From Roseococcus suduntuyensis (GTDB taxonomy: Bacteria > Pseudomonadota > Alphaproteobacteria > Acetobacterales > Acetobacteraceae), in assembly GCF_014196305.1 (NCBI RefSeq), contig NZ_JACIDJ010000001.1, positions 792,290-856,289 of the forward strand: a DNA stretch of 64,000 bases, given 5' to 3'. Shown in pieces: positions 8,500 to 16,425 of this stretch. The notes under the pieces are model-generated. The model saw only the letters and a list, made by a program, of their open reading frames with translations, was not told the DNA's origin and ran no database searches. A program made the translations under genes and the position numbers. Position 1 is the first letter of the stretch. Every line of letters starts with the position of its first letter.

Positions 8500-9480
8500 A
8501 TGTTCCGTCGGTCCCTGCTCGCCGCGCCCGCGCTGCTGGCGCTGCCCGCCCATGCCCAGGCCAACTACCCCGAGCGCGCCATCAACGTCGTGGTGGGCTT
8601 CCTGCCGGGCGGCTCGACCGACACGGGCGCGCGGCTGCTGGCCGAGCGGATGGCGCCGCGCCTCGGCCCCAATGCCCGCATGATCGTGGAGAACCGGCCC
8701 GGCGCGGGCGGTTCCGTGGGCGCCGAATATGTCACGCGCCAACCGGCCGATGGCTATCTGCTGACACTCTCCACTGCCTCCGGCCACGCGACCAACCCGG
8801 CCGCGCTGCCCGCCACCGTGCGCTACAACCCGGTGGAGGACTTCACCCACATCGCCGTCATCGGCGGCGGGCCGCTGGTGGTGGCGGTGCCGCGCGCCTC
8901 GCCCCACCGCACCGTCGCGGAACTGATCGCCGCCGCGCGGGCGGCCAACCCGCCCATGCTCTGGGGCAGTTCCGGCGTGGGCGGCATCGGCCATCTGACG
9001 GGCGAGGCCTTCGCGCACCGCGCCGGCATCCGTGGCGAATACGTGCCCTATCGCGGCGGGGCGGCCGTGCTGGAGGCGATGATGAAGAACGAGCTGGGCT
9101 TCTCCTTCGAGGTGATGGCCAGCGCCCTGCCGCATTTGCGCGACGGTTCCTCCCGCCCGCTCGCCGTCACCAGCCGCGCGCGCCATCCGGCCTTGCCTGA
9201 CGTGCCCTCGCTGCACGAGACGGGCATGGAGGGCTTCGACATCATCACCTGGAACGTGCTGCAAGGCCCGCGCGGCATGCCCGCGCCCATCGTGGAGCGG
9301 CTGAACCGCGCGGCGGTGGAGGCGCTCGCCGAGCCCGAACTGCGCCGGCGCATGGTGCAGGCCGGCATCGACCCCGCCGACCCCGCCACGCCCGAGCAGA
9401 CGCGCGCATTCGTGGCGGCGGAGCTGGAGAAGTTTCGCGGGATCGTGCGGGATGCGAACCTTCAGCTGGGGCGAACCTGA
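8500..9480 (+). CDS. Bug-family tripartite tricarboxylate receptor
   Basis: This 326-residue periplasmic binding protein has a signal peptide ending near AHAQ (residue 20). The family signatures are present: INVVVGFLPGGSTD at 28-41, VENRPGAGGSVGAEY near 65, a GSSGVGGIGHLTGE ligand-loop stretch near 158, and VPYRGGAAVLEAM near 185. Bug proteins bind small carboxylates or amides and deliver them to TctAB-type transporters. This copy has no transporter beside it and would have to share one, perhaps tctBA 4 kb away. The ligand is unknown. Confidence 0.9.
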   Translation: MFRRSLLAAPALLALPAHAQANYPERAINVVVGFLPGGSTDTGARLLAERMAPRLGPNARMIVENRPGAGGSVGAEYVTRQPADGYLLTLSTASGHATNPAALPATVRYNPVEDFTHIAVIGGGPLVVAVPRASPHRTVAELIAAARAANPPMLWGSSGVGGIGHLTGEAFAHRAGIRGEYVPYRGGAAVLEAMMKNELGFSFEVMASALPHLRDGSSRPLAVTSRARHPALPDVPSLHETGMEGFDIITWNVLQGPRGMPAPIVERLNRAAVEALAEPELRRRMVQAGIDPADPATPEQTRAFVAAELEKFRGIVRDANLQLGRT

Positions 9481-9495
9481 AGCCTTCGCCCGCCG

Positions 9496-9537
9496 CTGAT
9501 TCACGCCTTCGGTGCTTCGACCGAAGGCGACCAGCCG
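9496..9537 (-). repeat. GAT-hairpin-TGAATC palindrome (family A, locus 2)
   Basis: On the minus strand the order is GCTGGT, then CGCCTTCGGT, loop, ACCGAAGGCG, then TGA-ATCAGC. The 10-bp hairpin at 9504-9529 is perfect with a 6-base loop. It lies between convergent genes (Bug ending at 9480 and the reductase ending at 9639), so it could terminate transcription from both sides. It directly abuts the second repeat family at 9538. Confidence 0.8.
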
Positions 9538-9637
9538 CTGGAGCATGCTGCGTTCACATGCGTTCACGCAGTCTGCTCTAACCTTTGTTGAGAGCGGGAT
9601 TCAGCGTTTTCGGTGATTCCACCTCAACGCATCCCGG
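9538..9637 (+). repeat. Interspersed 100-bp element (family B, copy 1)
   Basis: This segment aligns over its length with the reverse complement of 48009-48100. The best block is TTCAGCGTTTTCGG at 9600-9613, followed by CCTCAACGCA at 9622-9631. The left part begins CTGGAGCA and keeps a weakened form of the hairpin that is perfect in the other copy. It is intergenic and carries no credible gene. Confidence 0.75.
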
Positions 9638-9638
9638 T

Positions 9639-10580
9639 CTAACCCCGCCCCACCGTCTTCCGCGCCAGCGCCACAAGCAATTCCAGCGTGGGCGCGGAGA
9701 CGCCCGCGGCGCGGGCCAGTTGCAGCGGCACCTCCAGCAGCGCGTCGAATTCCAGCGCGCGCCCCGCCTCAAAATCCTGCAGGATGGAGGGGCGGTGCGC
9801 GAGCGTGACCGAGCGCAGCACGTTCTTCTCGATCTCCGGGCCGAGCGGGTGGCCCAGCGCGGCGGCGATCGCCATGCCCTCCTGCATCACGGCCCTCGCG
9901 GCGGCCATCACCACCGGGTCGTTGAAGGTGGTCCGCATGTCCTGCCGGGTGATGAGCGTGATGGGCCCGTTGGTCAGGTTGTTGAGTAGCTTGGTCCAGA
10001 TCTCGGTGCGGATGGCGGGGCTGACCACGCCGCCCATGCCGCCCGCCTCCAGCGCCGCCGCCAGGGCCTTCAGGCGCGGTGTGGCCTCGCCCGAGCGTTC
10101 CCCCATGATGAGGCGGTTGGCCGCCGTCTGCACCTGCACCACGCCAGGCTCGGTCACGGTGCAGGCGGACCACACCACGCCGCCCACGGCGCGATCGAGC
10201 CCCACCGCGGCGCGGGTGACGCCATCGGGGTCCAGCACGTCCGGCGCGTCCTCCCACCACCAGGGAATACCGTTCAGCACGAAGACCACGGGGGTGTCCG
10301 GGCGCAGCAGCGGGCTGATGGCGGCGGCGATGCCCGGCACGGCGGGCGCCTTCACCGTCACCACCACCGCATCCTGCGGGCCAAGGGCGGCGGCATCGGC
10401 CTCGGCGCGGGGGCGGGCGGTGAACTCCTCCTCCGGCGTGCGCACGGTGATGCCGCGCGCGCGGATGGCCTCCAGCTGCGCGCCGCGCGCCAGGACACTG
10501 ACCTCCGCCTGGCCGCCCTTGGCGAAGCGCGCGGTGATGTGGCTGCCGATGGCGCCGGGGCCGAAGACGCAGATCTTCAT
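9639..10580 (-). CDS. Ketopantoate reductase-family NADPH oxidoreductase
   Basis: This 313-residue protein is of the ApbA/PanE type. The N-terminal Rossmann fold has FGPGAIG at 6-12 and a conserved NGI segment near 108. The C-terminal helical domain keeps a lysine in the region TEIWTKLLNN near 195, which matches the catalytic lysine of the family. It could reduce 2-dehydropantoate, but similar enzymes act on other 2-keto acids. Its ATG (10578-10580) overlaps the stop of the creatininase-like gene, and it is the last gene of a three-gene coupled set with an amidohydrolase. That context favours a catabolic role over pantothenate synthesis. Confidence 0.85.
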   Translation of the reverse strand: MKICVFGPGAIGSHITARFAKGGQAEVSVLARGAQLEAIRARGITVRTPEEEFTARPRAEADAAALGPQDAVVVTVKAPAVPGIAAAISPLLRPDTPVVFVLNGIPWWWEDAPDVLDPDGVTRAAVGLDRAVGGVVWSACTVTEPGVVQVQTAANRLIMGERSGEATPRLKALAAALEAGGMGGVVSPAIRTEIWTKLLNNLTNGPITLITRQDMRTTFNDPVVMAAARAVMQEGMAIAAALGHPLGPEIEKNVLRSVTLAHRPSILQDFEAGRALEFDALLEVPLQLARAAGVSAPTLELLVALARKTVGRG

Positions 10581-11344
10581 GGCGTGTTCTCCAGGGCGGT
10601 GAGCATGGCCTGGCCCGCCTGCACCAGGCGTTCCACGATGCGCGCACCATGCGCCGCGTTCGCGCCGCGCGGGTCCGGGGCCTGGGTGCCGCCGGGGGCG
10701 ACCTCGTCCAGGTTCAGCGGCACACCGAATTCCGCGCCGGCGGTGGCCAGCGTTCCGAAGCCACTGATGGGCAGGCCGAGGAAGGGCGGCAGTGCCTCAC
10801 GCGGCGCGAGGCGCTCCGGCGCGCAGAGATCGGGCCGCAGGTGCAGCGCCACCGAGGCCACCGGGTCGCCCCCATGGCCCAGCGCGGCCGGCTCGCCGCC
10901 CAGCGCCTGCTGCCAGCCGCCCGCGTTCTTCCACAGGTGCAGCACGGGCGCGATGAGCCCGCGCGAGACCCGCAGGCCGCGCTGTGCCTCCTCGACGGCC
11001 GGGATGTTTCCGCCATGGCCGTTGATGATGAGGATGCGCGTGGCACCGCCCTCGGCCAGCGCCTCCAGCACCTCGCGCAGCAGGGCGGTCAGCGTGGCGG
11101 TGGAGAGCGCGATGCCCCCGGGCACGCCCCGGAAGAAATCCGCGCCGCCGAAGGGGATGGGCGGGGCCACCAGCGCGCGGCCATGGGCTTGCGCGATGCG
11201 CAGCGCGATGGCCTCGGCCAGCAGGTAGTCGCCCATGGGCAAGGCGGGGCCGTGGGTTTCCAGGCTGCCCAGCGGCAGCAGCACGGCATGGCCCTCGGCG
11301 AGGCGGTGCGCGACCTCGGGTGCTGACAGTTCCGCGAGTCTCAT
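10577..11344 (-). CDS. Creatininase-family metal-dependent amidohydrolase
   Basis: This 255-residue protein has the creatininase fold signatures: LGSLETHGPALPMGDY at 25-40, with metal ligands Glu29, His31 and Asp39, and INGHGGN at 107-113 with His110. The family hydrolyses cyclic or linear amides such as creatinine, or formamides in riboflavin and mycofactocin pathways. It is coupled on both sides: its ATG overlaps the M20 stop upstream and its stop overlaps the reductase start. The substrate is not predictable; with an M20 hydrolase and a Tct transporter nearby, breakdown of an imported amide is likely. Confidence 0.88.
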   Translation of the reverse strand: MRLAELSAPEVAHRLAEGHAVLLPLGSLETHGPALPMGDYLLAEAIALRIAQAHGRALVAPPIPFGGADFFRGVPGGIALSTATLTALLREVLEALAEGGATRILIINGHGGNIPAVEEAQRGLRVSRGLIAPVLHLWKNAGGWQQALGGEPAALGHGGDPVASVALHLRPDLCAPERLAPREALPPFLGLPISGFGTLATAGAEFGVPLNLDEVAPGGTQAPDPRGANAAHGARIVERLVQAGQAMLTALENTP

Positions 11345-12516
11345 CGCAGCATGTCCACCGCGATGCGGCTCAGCGCCTGCACGCCGAGCGCGATGCAGCG
11401 CTCATCCGGCTGGTAGTTGGCGTTGTGCAGGCGGTCGTCGCGGCCAGGCGCGCCGGCGCCGATGCCCAAATGGAAGGCGGGCGCGCGCTCGGCGAAGGCG
11501 GCGAAATCCTCGGCGCCCATGCTGGGCTGGCCCTCATGCACCACCTCGCCGAAATGCGCGCGGACGCTGGCGATGGCGGGGTCCAGCACGCGGTCATCAT
11601 TCACCAGCGAGGCCACCATGCGGCGGTATTCGATGGTCGCCTCCAGCCGCAGCGCGGCGGCGGAGTGTTCCACCAGGCGGCGGATGGCGGCCTCGGCCAC
11701 GTCGCGCGCCTCGGCGTGCAGGGTGCGGACGGTGCCCTTCAGGTGAACGCGCTCGGGGATGATGTTGTAGGTCGTGCCGCCCTGGAACATGCCCACCGTC
11801 ACCACGCAGGGGTGCAGCGGCTTCTGCTCGCGGCTGACGACCGTCTGCAATTGCGAGACGATCTGCGCCGCGCCCACGATGGGGTCCACCGCCGCATAGG
11901 GGTGGGCGGCATGGCCCGACTTGCCGCGCAGGTGGATGTCGAAGCGGTCGGAGGCGGCGAGCGACGGCCCGCGCACAAAGCCGAAGGTGCCGACCGGCTT
12001 GTCCGGGTGGTTGTGGAAGCCGATGGCCATGTCCACGCCATCCGCCGCGCCATCGGCGATCATGGCCGGCGCGCCTTCCAGCACCTCCTCGGCCGGCTGG
12101 AAGACCAGCACGATGCGCCCCGCCAGGTTCTCGCGCAGCCCGTTCAGGATTTCGGCGGCCCCCAGCAGCGTGACGGTGTGGATGTCATGCCCGCAGGCGT
12201 GCATCTTGCCGTCGTGCTTGCTCGCGAAGGGCTGGCCGGTTTCCTCATGGATGGGCAGGGCGTCCATGTCGGCGCGCAGCGCGAGCGTGGGGCCGGGCCG
12301 CGCGCCCTCGATCACGCCCAGCACGCCCGTGCGCCCCACGCCCGTGCGGTGCGCGATGCCCATGCGCGTGAGTTCGGCGGCGACGATGCCGGCCGTCCGC
12401 ACCTCTTCGAAGGCGAGTTCGGGGTGGGCGTGGATGTCACGCCGCATCTCGATCAGGCGCGGCTCCAGGGCGGCGGCCTGTTCGCGGATGCGCTGTTCGG
12501 GGTTGTTGGAGAGCAT
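11341..12516 (-). CDS. M20-family amidohydrolase (hippurate hydrolase type)
   Basis: This 391-residue zinc or manganese amidohydrolase removes an acyl group from an N-acyl amino acid or similar amide. HPELAFEE at 31-38, ADMDALPI at 82-89 and MHACGHDIHT at 105-114 (Cys108, His110, Asp111) mark the M20D active site. A dimerisation insert lies at about 180-300. The start is taken at ATG 12514-12516; an upstream ATG at 12571-12573 would add 19 residues with no family counterpart. It is the first gene of a coupled operon and is divergent from tctB. Confidence 0.9.
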   Translation of the reverse strand: MLSNNPEQRIREQAAALEPRLIEMRRDIHAHPELAFEEVRTAGIVAAELTRMGIAHRTGVGRTGVLGVIEGARPGPTLALRADMDALPIHEETGQPFASKHDGKMHACGHDIHTVTLLGAAEILNGLRENLAGRIVLVFQPAEEVLEGAPAMIADGAADGVDMAIGFHNHPDKPVGTFGFVRGPSLAASDRFDIHLRGKSGHAAHPYAAVDPIVGAAQIVSQLQTVVSREQKPLHPCVVTVGMFQGGTTYNIIPERVHLKGTVRTLHAEARDVAEAAIRRLVEHSAAALRLEATIEYRRMVASLVNDDRVLDPAIASVRAHFGEVVHEGQPSMGAEDFAAFAERAPAFHLGIGAGAPGRDDRLHNANYQPDERCIALGVQALSRIAVDMLR

Positions 12517-12715
12517 GTCGCGGTCTCTTTGACGTAATGTCGCATGGTCCTCGCTGGTGCCGCCCTTGTCCACACGGGCGGCCGGGCGCCGTGCCGCGGG
12601 TAGCTGTAAAGTAATTTAGGAATAAATTCGTTTTAATATTTTGTATGGGGCGGCCTCCATGTGACTTCACCATAAGTTCCCACTCTGGAAACGAATACAG
12701 GGTAGGGAGGTATAA
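12517..12715. promoter_or_regulatory. AT-rich divergent promoter region
   Basis: This gap separates the amidohydrolase operon from tctBA. Bases 12600-12650 are strikingly AT-rich for this genome and contain TTTTAATATTTTGTAT, which could supply -10 elements. The ribosome site of tctB, GGGAGG at 12705-12710, lies at its right end. No operator palindrome stood out. Confidence 0.5.
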
Positions 12716-13324
12716 GTGGGCCACAGGATCAATACGAGAGATGTATTGTCCGGACTAATTTTACTTGGGTTAGGTCTGGCAGGGCTGTATTTCAATCAGG
12801 AGCACGCCATCGGTACCGCCCGGCGCATGGGGCCAGGCTACATGCCCATGCTCGCGTTTGTTGGATTGACTGGTATTGGCGCCTTCGTGACATTTGCGGC
12901 CTTTTTTACGGGCCCAAATCCGGTGGGCAACTGGTCGCGTCGCAATTTGGTCAGCCTGTTCGGGGCGATCATTGTATCGGCTTTCGTCTATCTCGTTTCG
13001 CCTTCCGTCCTTCCTTTCTTCGGGATCGGCTACAACGCCGTCGGCATCGCGATCGTGGCGGGAATGCTGGTGCTGACGCTTGCGCCCGACCTCCGCTTCA
13101 TCGCGCTGATCTCGGCTTCCGTGGCGGTGTTCGGCCTGCTGCTGGAGCAGATCGGCTTCTTCGCGGCGCTGACAGGAACCATCCTGCTGTCCTGCGCGGC
13201 GGAGCGTGAACACTTCCGCAAGCCGCTCGGCGTCCTGGGCCTGATCGTCTTCATGCTGGCCCTGTGCTGGTGGGTCTTCATCCTCCAGCTCGACATCCGC
13301 GTCCACCTCTGGCCGACGATCTGA
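12716..13324 (+). CDS. tctB: Tripartite tricarboxylate transporter, small membrane subunit TctB
   Basis: This 202-residue integral membrane protein has the TctB pattern: a first helix DVLSGLILLGLGLAGLYF at 9-26, an RRMGPGYMPM stretch at 36-45, then four more helices. It pairs with TctA and a Bug receptor to import a carboxylate driven by ion gradients. Translation starts at GTG 12716, five bases after GGGAGG. The first 300 bases are less GC-rich than the rest, an odd shift within one gene. tctA follows after 12 bases. Confidence 0.88.
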   Translation: MGHRINTRDVLSGLILLGLGLAGLYFNQEHAIGTARRMGPGYMPMLAFVGLTGIGAFVTFAAFFTGPNPVGNWSRRNLVSLFGAIIVSAFVYLVSPSVLPFFGIGYNAVGIAIVAGMLVLTLAPDLRFIALISASVAVFGLLLEQIGFFAALTGTILLSCAAEREHFRKPLGVLGLIVFMLALCWWVFILQLDIRVHLWPTI

Positions 13325-13336
13325 GAGCCCGCCCAC

Positions 13337-14839
13337 ATGCAATTCCTCATCGAGAACCTGGCGCACGGGTTCACCATCGCCTTCGCGGGCCAGAACCTGC
13401 TCTTCGCCTTGCTGGGCGCCTTTATCGGCACCGCCATCGGCGTGCTGCCGGGCATCGGGCCGGTGGCGACCATCTCGCTCCTGCTGCCCATCACCTTCGG
13501 CATCCCGCCGACGACGGCCATCATCATGCTGGCCGGCATCTTCTACGGGGCGCAGTATGGCGGCTCCACCACCGCCATCCTGCTGAACCTGCCGGGCGAG
13601 GTCAGCTCCGTCGTCACCACGCTCGAGGGCTACAAGATGGCCCAGAACGGGCGGGCGGGGGCCGCGCTGGCCACGGCCGCCATCGCCTCATTCCTGGGCG
13701 GCACGGTCGGCACGCTGCTGGTCGCGGCCTCGGGCCCCGCGCTCTCGGCCGTGGCGCTGTCCTTCGGCCCGGCCGAGTACTTCTCCCTCATGCTGCTCGG
13801 CCTCATCGTCGCCAGCGTGCTGGCGCAGGGCTCGCCCATCAAGGCGGTCGGCATGGTGATCCTGGGCGTGGGGCTGGGCATGGTCGGCACCGACGTGCAG
13901 ACCGGGCAGCAGCGCTTCACCTTCGGCATCGCGGAGCTTTCGGACGGCATCAGCTTCGTGGCGATCGCGATGGGCATGTTCGGCATCGCCGAGATCGTGC
14001 TGAACCTGGAGCGGCCCGAGGCGCGTTCCCTGCTCAAGACCAAGGTGGGGTCCCTCTGGCTGAACCGCGAGGAGTGGAAGCGCGGCACCCCCTCGGCCGT
14101 GCGCGGCACGCTGCTGGGATCGGTGCTGGGCATCCTGCCGGGCGGCGGCGCCGCACTCGCCTCCTTCGGCTCCTTCATGATGGAGCGGAAGATGTCGAAG
14201 GGCCGGCACCTCTTCGGCAAGGGCGCCATCGAGGGCGTCGCGGGGCCGGAAGCGGCCAACAACGCCGCCTCGCAGACCGCCTTCATCCCGCTGCTGACGC
14301 TGGGCATCCCGTCCAATGCGGTGATGGCGCTCATGGTGGGCGCGCTGATCATCCAGGGCATCCAGCCCGGCCCGCAGATGATGGTGCAGCAGCCCGACCT
14401 GTTCTGGGGGCTGATCGCCTCCATGTGGATCGGCAACGTGATGCTGCTGGTCATCAACCTGCCCATGATCGGGCTGTGGGTGAAGCTGCTCCAGGTGCCC
14501 TACAAGTTCCTCTTCCCGGCCATCCTGGTGTTCTGCTGCATCGGCACCTACTCGATCAGCAACAACGTCTTCGACGTCTACATGACCATCGCGTTTGCCG
14601 TGTTCGGCTACATCTGCGCCAAGCTGCAGCTGGAGGCGGCGCCGCTGCTCATCGGCTTCGTGCTGGGCCCGATGATGGAGGAGCACCTGCGCCGCGCCAT
14701 GCTACTTTCGCGCGGCGACTGGTTCATCTTCATGGAGCGCCCCATCAGCGCGACCATGCTGGCGATCGGCCTGGTGGCGCTGGTGATGATGCTGCTGCCC
14801 GCGGTGCGGCGGGGCAAGGACAAGGCGCTGGCCGAGTAG
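13337..14839 (+). CDS. tctA: Tripartite tricarboxylate transporter, large membrane subunit TctA
   Basis: This 500-residue protein has about 11-12 membrane helices and the conserved TctA N-terminus, including GVLPGIGPVATISLLLP near 36 and GIFYGAQYGGSTTAILLN near 69. A second glycine-rich repeat, GILPGGGAALASFGS near 267, is the internal duplication typical of the family. It forms the transport channel with TctB. No receptor gene is directly attached, so one of the orphan Bug proteins in this window or elsewhere must serve it. Confidence 0.95.
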   Translation: MQFLIENLAHGFTIAFAGQNLLFALLGAFIGTAIGVLPGIGPVATISLLLPITFGIPPTTAIIMLAGIFYGAQYGGSTTAILLNLPGEVSSVVTTLEGYKMAQNGRAGAALATAAIASFLGGTVGTLLVAASGPALSAVALSFGPAEYFSLMLLGLIVASVLAQGSPIKAVGMVILGVGLGMVGTDVQTGQQRFTFGIAELSDGISFVAIAMGMFGIAEIVLNLERPEARSLLKTKVGSLWLNREEWKRGTPSAVRGTLLGSVLGILPGGGAALASFGSFMMERKMSKGRHLFGKGAIEGVAGPEAANNAASQTAFIPLLTLGIPSNAVMALMVGALIIQGIQPGPQMMVQQPDLFWGLIASMWIGNVMLLVINLPMIGLWVKLLQVPYKFLFPAILVFCCIGTYSISNNVFDVYMTIAFAVFGYICAKLQLEAAPLLIGFVLGPMMEEHLRRAMLLSRGDWFIFMERPISATMLAIGLVALVMMLLPAVRRGKDKALAE

Positions 14840-14864
14840 GCGGGCGCGACCGCTTCCGCAACTC

Positions 14865-14896
14865 ACGCCGCGGGGGGTAACCTCCGCGGCGTTCCT
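14865..14896 (+). terminator. Terminator after tctBA
   Basis: ACGCCGCGG at 14865-14873 pairs perfectly with CCGCGGCGT at 14884-14892 across a 10-base loop and is followed by TCCT. The T-run is weak. Confidence 0.6.
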
Positions 14897-14914
14897 CATG
14901 GGCGGGAGTTTGGC

Positions 14915-15667
14915 ATGGATCTGCAACTGACGGGCAAGGTGGCGCTGGTGACGGGCGCCTCGGCGGGGCTGGGCCGCGCCATCGCGAAGGAACTGGCGGC
15001 GGAAGGCTGCAAGCTGGCACTCCTCGCGCGGCGGCGCCCGCTGCTGGAGGAACTCGCCGCAGAACTGCCCGCGGGTGCGGAGCCACTGATCATCGTGCAG
15101 GACTTCACCGCGAAGGATGCCGGCGAGAAGGTGCGCGCCGCCATGCAGGCACGCTTTGGCCGCTGTGACATCCTGGTGAACAACGCCGGCAGCAGCCGCC
15201 CGCAGACCGACCTGGGCACCGACGAGGTCTGGATGGAGGCGATGGAGATCAACTTCCACGCCGGCCGCCGCATCACCCATGCGCTGGTGCCGATGATGCA
15301 GGAGAACCAATGGGGCCGCATCATCAACCTGACCGGCCAGGACGAGCCCTTCATGGTGAACGCCGCCAACGCGCCCAACGGCGCGGTGCACATCTGGGCC
15401 AAGGCGCTGTCGCGCGTGCTGGGCCGCGACGGCATCACGGTGAACAGCCTGCCGCCCGGGCGCATCCGCTCCGAGCAGATCGACCAGCGCATCATGCCCA
15501 CCGAGGAAGCACGCCGCGCCTGGGCCGAGCGCGAGGTGCCCGTGGGCTATATCGGCGAGGCGCGTGACATGGCCGTCATCGCCACGTTCCTGTGCTCACC
15601 GCTCGCGCGCTACATCACCGGCCAGGTCATCCATGTGGATGGGGGCACGCGGCGCTTCTCCCACTAG
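14915..15667 (+). CDS. SDR-family protein lacking the catalytic tyrosine
   Basis: The 250-residue protein has a complete Rossmann fold: TGASAGLG at 14-21, an NNAGSS motif near 89 and the C-terminal GQVIHVDGG. The catalytic YxxxK tyrosine is replaced: the lysine is present in VHIWAK, but His occupies the tyrosine position. The upstream serine region reads NLTGQDEP instead of the usual NxSS. The product may bind NAD(P) without normal dehydrogenase activity, or use histidine in place of tyrosine. The gene has GGGAG before its ATG and ends in TAG, the G of which begins the repeat array at 15667. Confidence 0.85.
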   Translation: MDLQLTGKVALVTGASAGLGRAIAKELAAEGCKLALLARRRPLLEELAAELPAGAEPLIIVQDFTAKDAGEKVRAAMQARFGRCDILVNNAGSSRPQTDLGTDEVWMEAMEINFHAGRRITHALVPMMQENQWGRIINLTGQDEPFMVNAANAPNGAVHIWAKALSRVLGRDGITVNSLPPGRIRSEQIDQRIMPTEEARRAWAEREVPVGYIGEARDMAVIATFLCSPLARYITGQVIHVDGGTRRFSH

Positions 15668-15831
15668 CGTCTGATCCGCGGAGGCCGGGAGGCCGGAGCG
15701 GTGAATCAGCCGCTGGTCATCCTGCGTCTGATCCGCGGAGGCCGGAAAGGCCGGAGCGGTGAATCAGCCGCTGGTCATCCTGCGTCTGATCCGCGGAGGC
15801 CGGGAGGCCGGAGCGGTGAATCAGCCGCTGC
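15667..15831 (+). repeat. Three tandem GAT-hairpin-TGAATC units (family A, locus 3)
   Basis: Units begin at 15667, 15724 and 15782, with lengths of 57, 58 and about 50 bases. Each has CGTCT, GAT, the hairpin CCGC-gga-GGCC-ggga-GGCC-gga-GCGG, then TGA-ATCAGCCGCTG. The array separates the convergent SDR and ChaC-like genes and supplies the last codons of the latter. The extra base in the second unit shifts the frame and creates the stop used by that gene. Confidence 0.88.
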
Positions 15832-16376
15832 TCCTCTTCCACCAGCCGCGCGAGTCGCTCCAGCCGCCGGTCCGGCAGCCCCATGGCGCGAAGATGGGCG
15901 GCGGTGTTCAGCAGGTATTCGCGGTTGGGTCCCGCCTGGCCATGGCCGCGCGCAATGGCGGCCACCGTGCTGTCCTCGCAGGGGCGGGCATAGGAGGGGT
16001 GGCGGCGGTCGGCCACATAGGCGATGCCGCGCACCTGCCGGCCGGAGGCCAGGCTCAGCGGCAGCAGCCGGCGTTCATAGACATAGAAGCCGTTCGGGTT
16101 CTCGCGCGCGTCCAGGTATTCCAGCACCGCGGCAGCGTGGGACGCCACGACGCGGAAGGCCACGCCCCGGCAGGCGCCGCCCCGGTCCAGGCCCAGCACC
16201 AGCCCCGGCACCTCCGGCGTGCCGCGATACATGCGCGACCACAGGCAGAACCTGCGGTGATAGCCACGCAACAGGGCGGGCTCGGCGCCCTGGTGGTCGA
16301 ACCCAGGCCGCCAAATGAGCGAGCCATAGGCGAAGACATACAGATGCCCATCGGCATCCAACGGCAGGTGTTGCAC
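15717..16376 (-). CDS. ChaC-like gamma-glutamylcyclotransferase with repeat-derived tail
   Basis: The core is a ChaC-type glutathione-specific gamma-glutamylcyclotransferase, which cleaves glutathione to 5-oxoproline and Cys-Gly. YVFAYGSLIWRPGF near the N-terminus is the substrate-binding loop, and an ENPNGFYVYERR segment follows near 110. The start is uncertain: GTG at 16374-16376 gives 219 residues, while the ATG at 16425-16427 would overlap the divergent DUF2125 start. The last 35 or so residues (two copies of QRLIHRSGL) are encoded by the palindrome array, so this tail is recent and unlikely to be part of the fold. Confidence 0.8.
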   Translation of the reverse strand: MQHLPLDADGHLYVFAYGSLIWRPGFDHQGAEPALLRGYHRRFCLWSRMYRGTPEVPGLVLGLDRGGACRGVAFRVVASHAAAVLEYLDARENPNGFYVYERRLLPLSLASGRQVRGIAYVADRRHPSYARPCEDSTVAAIARGHGQAGPNREYLLNTAAHLRAMGLPDRRLERLARLVEEEQRLIHRSGLPASADQTQDDQRLIHRSGLSGLRGSDAG

Positions 16377-16425
16377 CGCGGCGCGGCCTTTGCTTGTCGG
16401 ACGGGACCGGGTTAAGCCCAAACCC

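Noticed and set aside
13264-14880. Long open frame overlapping tctA on the same strand
   Set aside because: It is a high-GC shadow: rich in Arg, Ala, Gly and His without membrane helices, while the true frame is a clear TctA.
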